Assembly: GCF_027595165.1 (NCBI RefSeq)
Contig: NZ_CP097291.1
Location: forward strand, 1 to 64,000
DNA: 64,000 nt
From: Providencia sp. PROV188
GTDB lineage: Bacteria > Pseudomonadota > Gammaproteobacteria > Enterobacterales > Enterobacteriaceae
Reading direction: 5' to 3'
Translations under genes and position numbers: made by a program
Shown here: one piece after another, positions 1-12,397 of the stretch
How positions within the stretch are numbered: position 1 is the stretch's first letter
Layout: every line of letters begins with the position of its first letter
The notes under the pieces: model-generated
What the model was told of the DNA's origin: nothing
Databases searched by the model: none
What the model saw: only the letters and a program-made list of their open reading frames with translations

Positions 1-402
1 GGATCCGAAAATATTTTTTGATCTTGGGAGATTATTTCTATATATAGGCTAAAGTTATCCCCAGACATGTGGAAAATTTGTCGTTGCCCGCGATCACCCA
101 GCAAAATTCTCCCCTATCAGAGCCGCCTTATCACATTTGCCTGTGGATAAAAAGCATAAAAACTGTGTAAAAGAATAGAGATCTTGAGTGAATTTTGCGG
201 TATGATCGCAGGTCTATTTCTGATCGGAGGATCAGGAATATGCTGTGGATAGATATGGTGAGTAAAAGTTAGTCAAACACCTTCTCTGGCCCCCTATTCT
301 CTTAGTGACCACGAAAAGTGACTAATGGAATAGTTGCCAGTAAAAAAATTCTTAACGAAATCCGTAATTCTTGTTTCATTGACCTTGTTAGGGGAGTCCA
401 AC
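1..402 (+). promoter_or_regulatory. dnaA upstream region with DnaA boxes
   Basis: Non-coding region ahead of dnaA. Three DnaA-box-like 9-mers are visible: TTATCCCCA (55-63, one mismatch to TTWTNCACA), TGTGGATAA (142-150, perfect, reverse orientation) and TGTGGATAG (244-252, near match). Such boxes mediate DnaA autoregulation in enterobacteria. TATGAT at 201-206 could be a -10 element, but I could not pair it with a well-spaced -35. In relatives the divergent rpmH gene lies just beyond the left edge. Confidence 0.7.
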
Positions 403-1794
403 GTGTCACTTTCGCTTTGGCAGCAATGTCTTGCCCGATTGCAGGATGAACTACCTGCCACAGAATTCAGTATGTGGATACGCCCTCTTCAAGCTGAATT
501 AAACGATAATACACTGGCACTGTATGCCCCGAATCGTTTCGTCCTTGATTGGGTGAGAGATAAGTACATCAATAATATCAATGAATTATTGAATGACTTT
601 TGCGGTTCTGATGCCCCTGCTCTACACTTTGAAGTAGGCAATAAACCGATGACCATCGCGCCGGTGAGCCCTCAAGTACGCACTAATAATGAAATGCCTG
701 CGTTCGCCGCACCATCTGCACCAGTAAAGCCAAGTTGGGACAACTCAGCTAAAGTTCAACCAGACGTGTCATACCGTTCAAATGTGAACCCAAAACACAC
801 GTTTGATAACTTCGTTGAAGGTAAATCAAACCAACTGGCTCGCGCGGCAGCGAGGCAAGTTGCTGAAAACCCTGGCGGCGCTTATAACCCACTGTTCCTT
901 TATGGTGGAACAGGTTTAGGTAAAACGCACTTATTACACGCCGTGGGTAATAGCATAATGCAGCACAAGGCCAACGCTCGCGTGGTCTATATGCATTCTG
1001 AACGATTTGTACAAGATATGGTCAAAGCATTGCAGAATAACGCCATTGAAGAATTCAAGCGCTATTACCGTTCTGTCGATGCCTTGCTGATTGATGATAT
1101 TCAATTTTTTGCTAACAAAGAGCGTTCACAAGAAGAGTTTTTCCATACATTCAACGCCCTGCTTGAAGGCAATCAACAAATTATTTTGACCTCCGACCGT
1201 TATCCTAAAGAGATTAACGGCGTAGAAGATAGATTAAAGTCCCGTTTCGGCTGGGGTTTAACCGTTGCGATTGAACCACCTGAGTTAGAAACCCGTGTGG
1301 CTATTTTGATGAAAAAAGCCGATGAAAACGAAATCCAACTGCCCGGTGAAGTGGCATTTTTCATCGCAAAACGCTTACGTTCTAATGTGCGTGAGTTAGA
1401 AGGTGCATTAAACCGCGTTATTGCTAACGCGAATTTTACCGGTCGCGCTATCACTATCGATTTTGTTCGAGAAGCATTACGTGACCTATTAGCACTGCAA
1501 GAAAAGCTGGTAACTATTGATAATATTCAGAAAACTGTTGCTGAGTACTATAAAATCAAAGTCGCTGATTTACTTTCTAAACGTCGTTCTCGTTCTGTCG
1601 CTCGTCCGCGTCAGATGGCAATGGCACTGGCGAAAGAGCTGACAAACCATAGTTTACCTGAAATCGGGGATGCTTTTGGCGGTCGTGACCACACTACAGT
1701 GTTACACGCTTGTCGTAAAATTGAACAATTACGAGAAGAAAGCCATGACATCAAAGAAGATTTTTCAAATCTAATCAGAACATTATCATCTTAA
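403..1794 (+). CDS. dnaA: Chromosomal replication initiator DnaA
   Basis: Initiator ATPase that binds DnaA boxes in oriC and melts the origin. The GTG at 403 is chosen because it gives the family N-terminus ([10 protein letters not shown]) and sits behind a strong ribosome site, AGGGGAG at 390-396. The frame stays open further upstream, but that extension is not family-like. The protein is 463 residues (467 in E. coli). It has the N-terminal DnaB/DiaA-interaction domain, a variable linker, Walker [10 protein letters not shown] near residues 168-176, Walker [10 protein letters not shown] near 228-236, and the C-terminal box-binding signature [12 protein letters not shown] near 426. It is followed 5 nt later by dnaN. 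It is transcribed toward oriC, the opposite of the E. coli arrangement. Confidence 0.98.
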   Translation: MSLSLWQQCLARLQDELPATEFSMWIRPLQAELNDNTLALYAPNRFVLDWVRDKYINNINELLNDFCGSDAPALHFEVGNKPMTIAPVSPQVRTNNEMPAFAAPSAPVKPSWDNSAKVQPDVSYRSNVNPKHTFDNFVEGKSNQLARAAARQVAENPGGAYNPLFLYGGTGLGKTHLLHAVGNSIMQHKANARVVYMHSERFVQDMVKALQNNAIEEFKRYYRSVDALLIDDIQFFANKERSQEEFFHTFNALLEGNQQIILTSDRYPKEINGVEDRLKSRFGWGLTVAIEPPELETRVAILMKKADENEIQLPGEVAFFIAKRLRSNVRELEGALNRVIANANFTGRAITIDFVREALRDLLALQEKLVTIDNIQKTVAEYYKIKVADLLSKRRSRSVARPRQMAMALAKELTNHSLPEIGDAFGGRDHTTVLHACRKIEQLREESHDIKEDFSNLIRTLSS

Positions 1795-1799
1795 TTGCT

Positions 1800-2900
1800 A
1801 TGAAATTTATTATAGAACGCGAGCAGTTATTAAAACCGTTACAACAGGTTAGTGGCCCTTTAGGTGGACGTCCAACGTTGCCTATTTTAGGAAACCTTTT
1901 ACTTCAGGTAAAAGAAGGTGCCCTGCAACTGACGGGAACCGACCTAGAAATGGAGATGATGGCCAATGTTCCGCTCACTCGTGAGCATGAAATTGGTGCC
2001 ACCACGGTGCCTGCGCGCAAGTTTTTTGATATTTGGCGTGGTTTACCGGAAGGTTCTGAAATCCAAGTCGAGCTTAATGATGACCGACTGCTTGTGCGTT
2101 CTGGACGCAGCCGTTTCTCATTATCCACTTTACCTGCTGCTGACTTCCCGAACTTAGATGACTGGCAAAGCGAAGTCGAATTCTCTCTGCCTCAATCCAT
2201 ACTGAAACGTTTAATTGAAGCGACCCAGTTTTCAATGGCGCACCAAGACGTTCGTTATTACCTGAACGGCATGCTGTTTGAAACAGAAGGGCAAATGCTG
2301 AGAACTGTCTCCACAGACGGTCACCGCCTTGCAGTTTGCTCAATGGATATTGGTCAAGAATTGCCATCCCATTCTGTGATAGTACCTCGCAAAGGTGTCA
2401 TGGAACTGATGCGCCTACTCGATGGTGGCGATGCGTTATTGCAGCTACAAATTGGTAGCAACAATATTCGTGCTCATGTTGGCGACTTTATCTTTACCTC
2501 TAAACTCGTTGACGGTCGCTTCCCTGACTACCGCCGCGTTCTGCCAAAAAATCCAGATAAAACCTTAGAAGCTCGCTGTGATTTGCTCAAACAAGCTTTC
2601 TCACGCGCAGCGATTTTATCTAACGAAAAATTCCGTGGCGTACGCTTATTCTTCAGTGAAAACCAATTACGCATCACGGCGAATAACCCTGAGCAGGAAG
2701 AAGCGGAAGAGATTGTTGATGTGAATTACCAAGGTGGTGAGATGGAAATTGGCTTTAACGTCAGTTACATCCTCGACGTCTTGAACGCGCTGAAAAGCGA
2801 AAATGTCACCCTGTTTTTAACGGATGCCGTTTCTAGCGTACAAATTGAAGACTCAGCAAGCCGCTCTGCGGTCTATGTTGTTATGCCAATGCGTTTATAA
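1800..2900 (+). CDS. dnaN: DNA polymerase III beta sliding clamp
   Basis: Ring-shaped processivity clamp that tethers Pol III and other replication and repair proteins to DNA. At 366 residues it matches the E. coli length exactly. It starts MKFIIEREQLLKPLQQVSG and ends YVVMPMRL, the conserved C-terminus that packs next to the partner-binding pocket. The gene lies between dnaA (5 nt gap) and recF (9 nt gap), the usual dnaA-dnaN-recF-gyrB operon. The ATG at 1800 aligns with the family start. I see nothing unusual. Confidence 0.98.
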   Translation: MKFIIEREQLLKPLQQVSGPLGGRPTLPILGNLLLQVKEGALQLTGTDLEMEMMANVPLTREHEIGATTVPARKFFDIWRGLPEGSEIQVELNDDRLLVRSGRSRFSLSTLPAADFPNLDDWQSEVEFSLPQSILKRLIEATQFSMAHQDVRYYLNGMLFETEGQMLRTVSTDGHRLAVCSMDIGQELPSHSVIVPRKGVMELMRLLDGGDALLQLQIGSNNIRAHVGDFIFTSKLVDGRFPDYRRVLPKNPDKTLEARCDLLKQAFSRAAILSNEKFRGVRLFFSENQLRITANNPEQEEAEEIVDVNYQGGEMEIGFNVSYILDVLNALKSENVTLFLTDAVSSVQIEDSASRSAVYVVMPMRL

Positions 2901-2909
2901 TCAGTCCGT

Positions 2910-4004
2910 ATGATCCTTTCGCGTTTATTGATCCGCGATTTTCGTAATATAGAAGACGCCGATCTCTCCCTTGCAACTGGGTTCAATTTTTTAATTGGAC
3001 CTAATGGGAGTGGCAAAACCAGTGTACTGGAAGCAATTTATACACTTGGTCATGGACGAGCCTTTCGCAGCATTCAGGCGAATAGAGTTATCCGTCATGA
3101 CCAAGAACAATTTATTTTACATGGTAAACTGGGACACTCAGACACCGAACGTAAAACATTGTCGCTGGGTTTGAGTAAAAACCGAGAAGGCGACAGCAAA
3201 GTCCGAATTGATGGCACCGACGGGCATAAAATTGCGGAACTCGCAAAGTTATTGCCAATGCAGCTCATTACCCCTGAAGGGTTTACCTTGCTGAATGGCG
3301 GTCCAAAATATCGACGTGCGTTTATCGATTGGGGATGCTTTCATAATGAAGCCCTCTTTTTTTCAACGTGGTCGGACTTAAAACGTTTGTTAAAGCAGCG
3401 GAATGCGGCTTTACGACAAGTGACTCGTTATGAGCAAATTCGCCATTGGGATCAGCAACTCGCCCCAATTTCCGAACAAATTAGCCAATGGCGCGGCGAG
3501 TATATTGCAGGTATCGCAGAAAATATTGAGCAAACCTGCAAACAATTTTTACCCGAATTTTCACTCTCAGTCTCTTTCCAGCGTGGTTGGGACAAAGAAA
3601 TTGATTATTCAGAACAGTTAGAGCGGCAGTTTGAGCGCGATAGAGCGTTAACCTACACCGCATCGGGGCCACATAAAGCTGACCTGCGAATTCGAGCCAA
3701 TGGCATTCCCGTTGAAGATATGCTCTCTCGCGGTCAACTGAAATTATTAATGTGTGCACTCAGGTTAGCGCAGGGTGAATATTTCACCCAACAGAGCGGG
3801 CAACAATGCCTGTATCTACTGGATGATTTTGCTTCAGAACTTGATTCTGGTCGCCGGCAATTATTAGCGGCTCGACTCAAAGCTACGCAAGCACAAGTGT
3901 TTGTAAGTGCTATTACACCGGCGCAAGTCAATGATATGATTGATGCCAACAGTAAGATGTTTAGTGTAGAGCAAGGCAAAATAGAAGTTCAACCTCAGGA
4001 ATAG
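2910..4004 (+). CDS. recF: DNA replication and repair protein RecF
   Basis: SMC-like ABC ATPase of the RecFOR pathway, which loads RecA at single-strand gaps next to duplex DNA. Walker A is GPNGSGKTS near residues 30-38, and the Walker B/D-loop [10 protein letters not shown] is near 303-312. The protein is 364 residues, slightly longer than the 357 of E. coli. It begins [14 protein letters not shown], the expected N-terminal beta strand. It lies in the dnaA operon, 9 nt after dnaN and 18 nt before gyrB. Confidence 0.97.
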   Translation: MILSRLLIRDFRNIEDADLSLATGFNFLIGPNGSGKTSVLEAIYTLGHGRAFRSIQANRVIRHDQEQFILHGKLGHSDTERKTLSLGLSKNREGDSKVRIDGTDGHKIAELAKLLPMQLITPEGFTLLNGGPKYRRAFIDWGCFHNEALFFSTWSDLKRLLKQRNAALRQVTRYEQIRHWDQQLAPISEQISQWRGEYIAGIAENIEQTCKQFLPEFSLSVSFQRGWDKEIDYSEQLERQFERDRALTYTASGPHKADLRIRANGIPVEDMLSRGQLKLLMCALRLAQGEYFTQQSGQQCLYLLDDFASELDSGRRQLLAARLKATQAQVFVSAITPAQVNDMIDANSKMFSVEQGKIEVQPQE

Positions 4005-6437
<2,433 letters not shown>

Positions 6438-6460
6438 TCGATTTTCCAGAGAAGTTATTA

Positions 6461-6495
6461 AATAACCCTATACTTCGGTATGGGGTTATTTTTTT
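6461..6495 (+). terminator. Rho-independent terminator after gyrB
   Basis: Stem ATAACCCTATAC / GTATGGGGTTAT (one G-U pair) closed by a TTCG tetraloop and followed by a run of T. This is a classic intrinsic terminator ending the dnaA operon. The following 200 bp up to 6695 is very AT-rich with no gene visible. Confidence 0.92.
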
Positions 6496-6695
6496 ATTTA
6501 ATTTTAATCTTAAGTATCTATCTATTATTAATTCCAATTCAAATTTAATTAAATAAAATGACTAATTGAATTTCATTAATAGAATGAAGAATAAAAATAA
6601 AGTTTGTCTCATTTGATTTTTAATTTATAGAAAATAAAAATTACCGCATTAAGATGAAATAGATTTTACCCTTTCTAAAAATCTATAGGTCTATA

Positions 6696-9683
6696 ATGAA
6701 CAAAATAACTCCTGCTGTATCGCTCAGTTTATTTGCTCTATTTAATACCCAGATTACCTTTGCAAACTCAGATTATATCGATGCCAGTAAATTCATCATT
6801 GATCAGCGAAATCAGCGATTTGACGAACTAAAAAACCAAATCATCCCGCCGTACCCAGCCCCGCAGTCTCAAGCGGCGCAATGGGATAAAGACGTTAGCC
6901 AGCAAGCAACGCAATTAACAGGAAAGCGCAAAAAGAACGCTGAAAAAGATAAACAAAGCACACCAGAATATCTTTTTAACATTTACCTAGAATACGTATT
7001 TAATAAAAAAGGGTTTAATTATAATGATTTTAAACAAATTAAAGCCTATAACCGTTTAAATAATTTATTCCATTTAGCCACCTTTGCAGATGACCCAATT
7101 CAAAACCGAGCTCGCTCAATGGATTTTATTCTCAAAGACTATTATTTACGTGGTCGCCCAAATCAAGTTCTCGATGATAAAGGCGAATATCTCCTAAACT
7201 ATGTCGATATTACAGGCTCTTCTTACCCAAGCGGACATACTTGGAATGGATTTAAACAAGCGGCTGTATTTGCCACAATTTTTCCAGAAAAAGGAGCTCA
7301 ATTTTTTGATAGAGCCATCGGCTACGGGGAAAGCCGTGTGATTGTCGGCGCACATTTCCCCACCGATACCATTGCCTCGCGCGCCGCCAATTATTATCTT
7401 CTCGCCCATTTACTGAAAGAGGATAAAACCGCCAATGCACTGATTAGCCAAGCCAAAGAAGTACGCCAAGAACTGAACACTCAATGCACCATCAATGAAA
7501 AAAAATGCAAACCACCGATAGGCTCACTTCCCTCTTTTAATGAAAACCTAGGTTATTACGCTAAGCAAAGTGAGCAGCCATCTCAGGCACTTCGCGTTGA
7601 TCAAGTCCCTGCTGACGCCGCGTATTTGCTACGCTCTCGCTTTGCCTATCTTAATAAATCTCAATGGCAGCAAATTATTGCAGGCACCGCCTATCCCACT
7701 AACTCTTTAGCGGGCTGGGAAGCTAAACAAAATCAACCCGAAAGCCACTGGGGGCTGATTAACTTACCGAAAGCCTATAAAGGGCCTACGCATTTCGCTG
7801 AAGATTGGGTCGTCAATCAACGGGTAACTCAAGACGACGTTGCAAACGTCGGCATTACCGATATTTGGAGTAATAACATCGATGGCAAAGGGCGGTTAAT
7901 CAAACAAGGGGAAGGCTCATTAACCTTAGCTGGAATTAACCATTTTGCAGGGCTTGAAATACAGCAAGGCCGTGTGGTTTTAGTACAAGAAAACCACTTA
8001 ACAGGCCCCGTCAATGTCAAGGGTGGAAAGCTTGAGGTCAAAGACATCCTACATGCGCCAGTCAACGTCACCAATGGCACATTACAGCTCACTCACAGCA
8101 TTAAAAATACAGTGACATTAAACCAAGGAGCCCAATTTATAGCTTCTGGCTCGGTTGATGACTTAGTGGTTAATAGCGGTGCTATCTTAACCCCTGGAGA
8201 TAATCTTAAAGACCCAACACGGCGTATGACGGTGAATAATACTGCTACCTTCCAACCCGGCAGTGCATTCCATGTGAGTCTTCAAACAACACACACACAG
8301 GAATTTGATGCCCTACATGCTGGCGGTACTGTGACTATTAACGGCGGTAAGGTCAAAGTGTTCTTCGCTGAAGAATCACCGCCATTCAATGAACGTATAC
8401 CAAATGAAGATGAAATTCAGGGGCGATTTCGAACCGAATACAACATTATTCGCGCCCCCAATATCCAAGGGAAATTTGATAGCATCGAACCTAACTACCT
8501 GTTTATTGGTACTACATTGAATTATGGTACTGATCCTCGCTCCCCCTCGATGAAACTGGTTACACTCAATGTCGGTCGTAGTGAGCTGGCTTTTGATTCA
8601 TTTGCAAAAACGCCAAACCAAACCGCCATCGCTCACGTCCTTGAAGATCTTCCATTGAATAACACCCTGTATAAACGCTTAATTCTCAGCAAAACCACAG
8701 CAGGGGTTTACGACCTTCTTCACACTCTATCCCCACAAATTCATATCGATACCCTAGCTAGCCAATTGAATAACCATCGCCAATATCACGGTACGCTGCT
8801 GCAACAAACTCGCGTATCGGAAAACATCGTCAAAGAGCGTGGAGATAACCGTGGCAATGTGTGGGTAAATATTCCCTACCATTGGGACAGAACCCAAAGC
8901 GATGGAAATGCTTCCGGCTTTACAAACAGCAATTATGGCGTGTTCTTAGGGGCTGATAAGCATTTCTTCAATGATGACGTTATCTTTGGAATGAGCACCG
9001 GTTTTACCAAAAATTCCGTCTCTGGCGGAGTTGGTCATAGCCATAGTAACAACTATTATTTAGCCGCTTACGGTTCCCTGCAATTGGCACCAATCACCTT
9101 ACGCGCAGGGCTTGGACACACATGGCACACCATCAAGACCGATAGAACAGTCACTTCATCCATTTATTCCGATCACAATACCGCCGACTACAAAGGCAAA
9201 ACCAACCACCTGTTTATAGAAGCGGCTTATCCGTGGAAATCGGCATTCATCAACGCCGAACCGTTTGCAAACTTTGCCTTTACCAATGCCGAAAGCCATG
9301 GATTTAAAGAAAAAGGGGAAAAAGCCTCGCTGGTGACAGGTCGCCAATCCCTCGATGCCACGACCACAACGCTGGGAATACGTTTAGATAACCAATGGAA
9401 AGTGGGTAATACATCCTCAATCGATGTACACGGGGAATTCGGCTGGCGGCATCAATATGACAAGCGGGAGCGTGAAATGGCTTTCCGATTCGCCCACCGA
9501 GACCTGCTTGCACCACCGCTTAACTATCGGGGGATTAATGCGCCGAAAAATGGCATGGCTATCAAACTGGGTTCCAGCCTTCAGCTGACAGACAATTTCA
9601 AACTATCCATGGATTACAGCCAATTTACTGCTAAGGGGTATTTAGAAAATAATCTTGATGCCAAATTGTTAGTGTCGTTTTAA
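6696..9683 (+). CDS. Class A acid phosphatase fused to an autotransporter
   Basis: Predicted outer-membrane autotransporter (995 residues) whose passenger is a PAP2-type, vanadium-haloperoxidase-fold acid phosphatase. Residues 1-23 look like a signal peptide ending TFA. The complete signature is present: K147-x6-R154-P155, P178-S-G-H181, and S213-R-x5-H220-x3-D224, so catalysis is plausible. After about residue 390 come glycine-rich beta-helix repeats (EGSLTLAG, GRVVLVQENHL). Roughly the last 270 residues look like a 12-stranded beta barrel ending in a terminal Phe (KLLVSF), as BAM substrates do. PhoN-type enzymes are normally free periplasmic proteins, so this form would be displayed on the cell surface. 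The gene stands alone between AT-rich spacers. Substrate is unknown. Confidence 0.88.
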   Translation: MNKITPAVSLSLFALFNTQITFANSDYIDASKFIIDQRNQRFDELKNQIIPPYPAPQSQAAQWDKDVSQQATQLTGKRKKNAEKDKQSTPEYLFNIYLEYVFNKKGFNYNDFKQIKAYNRLNNLFHLATFADDPIQNRARSMDFILKDYYLRGRPNQVLDDKGEYLLNYVDITGSSYPSGHTWNGFKQAAVFATIFPEKGAQFFDRAIGYGESRVIVGAHFPTDTIASRAANYYLLAHLLKEDKTANALISQAKEVRQELNTQCTINEKKCKPPIGSLPSFNENLGYYAKQSEQPSQALRVDQVPADAAYLLRSRFAYLNKSQWQQIIAGTAYPTNSLAGWEAKQNQPESHWGLINLPKAYKGPTHFAEDWVVNQRVTQDDVANVGITDIWSNNIDGKGRLIKQGEGSLTLAGINHFAGLEIQQGRVVLVQENHLTGPVNVKGGKLEVKDILHAPVNVTNGTLQLTHSIKNTVTLNQGAQFIASGSVDDLVVNSGAILTPGDNLKDPTRRMTVNNTATFQPGSAFHVSLQTTHTQEFDALHAGGTVTINGGKVKVFFAEESPPFNERIPNEDEIQGRFRTEYNIIRAPNIQGKFDSIEPNYLFIGTTLNYGTDPRSPSMKLVTLNVGRSELAFDSFAKTPNQTAIAHVLEDLPLNNTLYKRLILSKTTAGVYDLLHTLSPQIHIDTLASQLNNHRQYHGTLLQQTRVSENIVKERGDNRGNVWVNIPYHWDRTQSDGNASGFTNSNYGVFLGADKHFFNDDVIFGMSTGFTKNSVSGGVGHSHSNNYYLAAYGSLQLAPITLRAGLGHTWHTIKTDRTVTSSIYSDHNTADYKGKTNHLFIEAAYPWKSAFINAEPFANFAFTNAESHGFKEKGEKASLVTGRQSLDATTTTLGIRLDNQWKVGNTSSIDVHGEFGWRHQYDKREREMAFRFAHRDLLAPPLNYRGINAPKNGMAIKLGSSLQLTDNFKLSMDYSQFTAKGYLENNLDAKLLVSF

Positions 9684-9712
9684 TTCATCAATACCGCAAA
9701 CATTAGCATAAT

Positions 9713-9750
9713 AAAAAATGGCACCGGAGCGTTTAATCACTCTGGTGCCA
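9713..9750 (-). terminator. Terminator of asd
   Basis: Inverted repeat TGGCACCGGAG ... CTCTGGTGCCA (9719-9750, one G-U pair). On the minus strand it is followed by a run of T (9713-9718), so it ends asd. The stem may also stop transcripts from the autotransporter gene, but there is no T-run on that side. Confidence 0.85.
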
Positions 9751-9780
9751 TACCTATTTCTGCCTGTTAAGAGAAGCGAA

Positions 9781-10887
9781 CTACAGCAGAATTCTCAACA
9801 TACGGCGCAAAGGCTCCGCAGCCCCCCACAGTAACTGATCGCCCACGGTAAAGGCTGAGAGGTACTCAGGACCCATATTCAACTTACGCAGACGCCCTAC
9901 TGGCGTGCTCAGAGTACCCGTCACTGCCGCAGGAGTCAGTTCACGCATCGTGATTTCACGGTCATTCGGTACCACTTTCACCCACTCATTATGGGAAGCC
10001 AGTAATTGCTCCACTTCGTTCAGTGGCACATCTTTTTTCAGTTTCAGCGTGAACGCTTGGCTATGGCAGCGTAATGCACCCACACGAACACATAAGCCAT
10101 CAACCGGAATAATATTGCTGCCTGTTGCCAGAATTTTGTTGGTTTCCGCCTGCCCTTTCCACTCTTCACGGCTTTGACCATTTTCTAACGCTTTATCAAT
10201 CCACGGGATCAAACTGCCCGCTAGCGGAACACCGAACGCATCCGTAGGCATGGAACCACTGCGCGTAAAGTCTGTGACTTTTTTCTCGATTTCTAAGATA
10301 GCTGATGCCGGGTTTTGCAGCTCTTTCGCCACTTGTGCGTGTAAAGAACCCATTTGTGACAACAGCTCACGCATATTGCGTGCACCCGCACCGGATGCTG
10401 CTTGATACGTAGCCACGGAAGCCCACTCAACCAAGTCATTCGCAAACAGACCGCCCAACGACATCAGCATTAAACTCACCGTACAGTTACCGCCGACGAA
10501 GGTCTTAATGCCTTTATTTAAGCCGTCTTGGATATGCTGATGGTTCACTGGGTCTAAAATAATAATCGCATCGTCTTTCATACGCAGTGCAGACGCGGCA
10601 TCAATCCAGTAACCTTTCCAGCCCGCTTCACGTAATTTTGGATACACTTCATTGGTATAATCGCCGCCTTGGCAGCTAATAATAATATCCAGTGCGCTCA
10701 GTGCATCGATATCAAATGCATCTTGCAACGTGCTGCGATGACCACCAAAAACAGGCGCCTCAGCCCCATGCTGGGAGGTGGTAAAAAAGACCGGGTGAAT
10801 AACGTTAAAATCCCCTTCTTCTACCATTCTTTGCATCAATACGGAGCCGACCATTCCGCGCCAGCCAATAAACCCTACATTTTTCAT
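9781..10887 (-). CDS. asd: Aspartate-semialdehyde dehydrogenase
   Basis: NADPH-dependent reduction of aspartyl phosphate to aspartate semialdehyde, the branch point to lysine/diaminopimelate, threonine and methionine. The ATG at 10887 gives [17 protein letters not shown], the family N-terminus, and 368 residues (367 in E. coli). A GTG nine bases upstream is in frame but not family-like. The nucleotide-binding GWRGMVGS motif is at the N-terminus, and the catalytic Cys135 lies in [10 protein letters not shown]. It stands alone, convergent with the upstream autotransporter gene and divergent from mdtL. Confidence 0.97.
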   Translation of the reverse strand: MKNVGFIGWRGMVGSVLMQRMVEEGDFNVIHPVFFTTSQHGAEAPVFGGHRSTLQDAFDIDALSALDIIISCQGGDYTNEVYPKLREAGWKGYWIDAASALRMKDDAIIILDPVNHQHIQDGLNKGIKTFVGGNCTVSLMLMSLGGLFANDLVEWASVATYQAASGAGARNMRELLSQMGSLHAQVAKELQNPASAILEIEKKVTDFTRSGSMPTDAFGVPLAGSLIPWIDKALENGQSREEWKGQAETNKILATGSNIIPVDGLCVRVGALRCHSQAFTLKLKKDVPLNEVEQLLASHNEWVKVVPNDREITMRELTPAAVTGTLSTPVGRLRKLNMGPEYLSAFTVGDQLLWGAAEPLRRMLRILL

Positions 10888-11212
10888 TCTCTTCACCCTG
10901 TCTGTTTACATACATCACCCAAAAAATTTCTATCCTCGACTTTCACTTTGCCAATCGAAGCTGGAAATTTTTCGGAAAGATAAAATTCAGAAATCATCAA
11001 TCAACCGTATTAAACGTGACAAAATATGAACCAGTGTGCAAGTGAATTTCATCACTAATAGCAAGAAGATTAGTAATGACGCTAATAATTAGTAAAAACT
11101 TATTGGTTGATAATTTCCATTTTGGAAAATACTATTTTCCAATTAATCCATACATTCCATCATTCAACCCCATTAAGATTAGCGAGTTAATCCTCACAAA
11201 GTAGCGTATCTC
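10888..11212. promoter_or_regulatory. asd-mdtL divergent promoter region with a 21-bp palindrome
   Basis: AT-rich region without a gene. At 11122-11142 lies a perfect inverted repeat with 10-bp arms, TTGGAAAATA and TATTTTCCAA, around a single C. A further TTCCA half-site at 11116-11120 gives alternating TTCCA/TGGAA half-sites. It is 70 bp ahead of mdtL and looks like an operator. The co-transcribed LysR-type YidZ is one possible ligand (inference). Confidence 0.6.
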
Positions 11213-12397
11213 ATGACCAAATATGTCCTTTTCAGTTTCTGGATCGTCCTTATCTATCCTTTGGGCGTTGACCTCCATTTAACCGGTATTCCTTATATTG
11301 CCGCCGATTTAAATGCCAATGAAAGCCAGCTCCATGTGGCATTTTCTATCTATTTAGCGGGTATGGCATCCACCATGTTAATTGCCGGATGGTGTGCCGA
11401 TCATATTGGTCGAAAACCTGTCGTTTTAGTCGGTACGATGGTATTTGCCATCGCCTCTGTGATCGCCGGAAATGCCACCGCCATTGATACCTTCTTAGTA
11501 TCGCGATTCTTTCAAGGGATTGGCGCAGGTTTCTGTTATGTCGTGACCTTCGCTATTTTGCGTGATGTACTGACACCGCAGCGCCGCACCAAAGTGCTCG
11601 CCGCAATGAATGGTGTGACCTGCATCGCGCCCGTGTTAGCGCCTGTCATTGGATTTGCCATTTTGCTGATTCACCATTGGTCGGTGATGTTCTACTTTAT
11701 GGCGGGTTATGCGGTTATCAGTATGCTATTTTGCTTAATCTCAATTAAAGAAACTAAGCCTTCTTCAGCATCACCAGCTATACAATCGAATGCCCAACCA
11801 GTCACAGAAGAAAAGCTATTTAGCACCTTCTTTGTCACGCGCTTGATTATTTCCTGCTTCGGCATGGGCGTGATCCTGACTTACGTGAACGTCGCCCCAA
11901 TTATCTTGATGGAAAACCTCGGTTTCACAACCGGCCAATACTCTACCGCCATGACCTTACTGGCGATGGTGAGTATGGGAACCTCATTCTTGATGCCAAA
12001 ACTGATTTCGACATTTAATAGCCATACCTTGCTCAACACAGCCCTAAGCCTGTTTCTAGTTAATGGCATCCTGCTCTTCATCTATCTGCTGGCTCTCCCA
12101 CATTTGGCGCTGCTGTACATCGTCTTCGCCTTCTGCGGTATTGGTTTCTCAATGCAGTTTGGCATCATTATGAGCCAAGCACTGTCACCATTTGCCCAAA
12201 AAGCGGGTATTGCCAGTTCTGTATTGGCCATCTCACAATTAAGCTGCGCCTCAGCGTATATTTGGGTGATGGGTGTGATGGGCGTTCCATCAATCAGTAT
12301 GTTGTTAATTATCTTGCTTGCGGCGGGAATGATTGGCATGGTGTTGCTAAGAGTGCCCACCACGCAAGTCAACCAACAGGTCGCTACATGTGAATAA
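11213..12397 (+). CDS. mdtL: MFS multidrug efflux transporter, MdtL-like
   Basis: Inner-membrane drug:H+ antiporter of the Bcr/CflA-like DHA1 group. It has 394 residues (391 in E. coli MdtL) and about 12 hydrophobic segments. The pattern LYPAGxDxxLxGxPxIAADLNA...SxxQLHxAFSxYLAGMA of MdtL is clearly recognisable. The MFS motif ADHIGRKPVVLVG lies between TM2 and TM3, and motif C GVTCIAPVLAPVIG lies in TM5. The gene overlaps the following LysR gene by 8 nt. E. coli also has mdtL followed by yidZ near dnaA, so the assignment is supported by synteny. E. coli MdtL confers chloramphenicol resistance when overexpressed; the native substrate is not known. Confidence 0.87.
   Translation: MTKYVLFSFWIVLIYPLGVDLHLTGIPYIAADLNANESQLHVAFSIYLAGMASTMLIAGWCADHIGRKPVVLVGTMVFAIASVIAGNATAIDTFLVSRFFQGIGAGFCYVVTFAILRDVLTPQRRTKVLAAMNGVTCIAPVLAPVIGFAILLIHHWSVMFYFMAGYAVISMLFCLISIKETKPSSASPAIQSNAQPVTEEKLFSTFFVTRLIISCFGMGVILTYVNVAPIILMENLGFTTGQYSTAMTLLAMVSMGTSFLMPKLISTFNSHTLLNTALSLFLVNGILLFIYLLALPHLALLYIVFAFCGIGFSMQFGIIMSQALSPFAQKAGIASSVLAISQLSCASAYIWVMGVMGVPSISMLLIILLAAGMIGMVLLRVPTTQVNQQVATCE

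Noticed and set aside
334..402. Longer DnaA with a 23-residue N-terminal extension
   Set aside because: The frame is open upstream, but the extension is not family-like. The GTG at 403 has a strong AGGGGAG ribosome site and the conserved [10 protein letters not shown] start.
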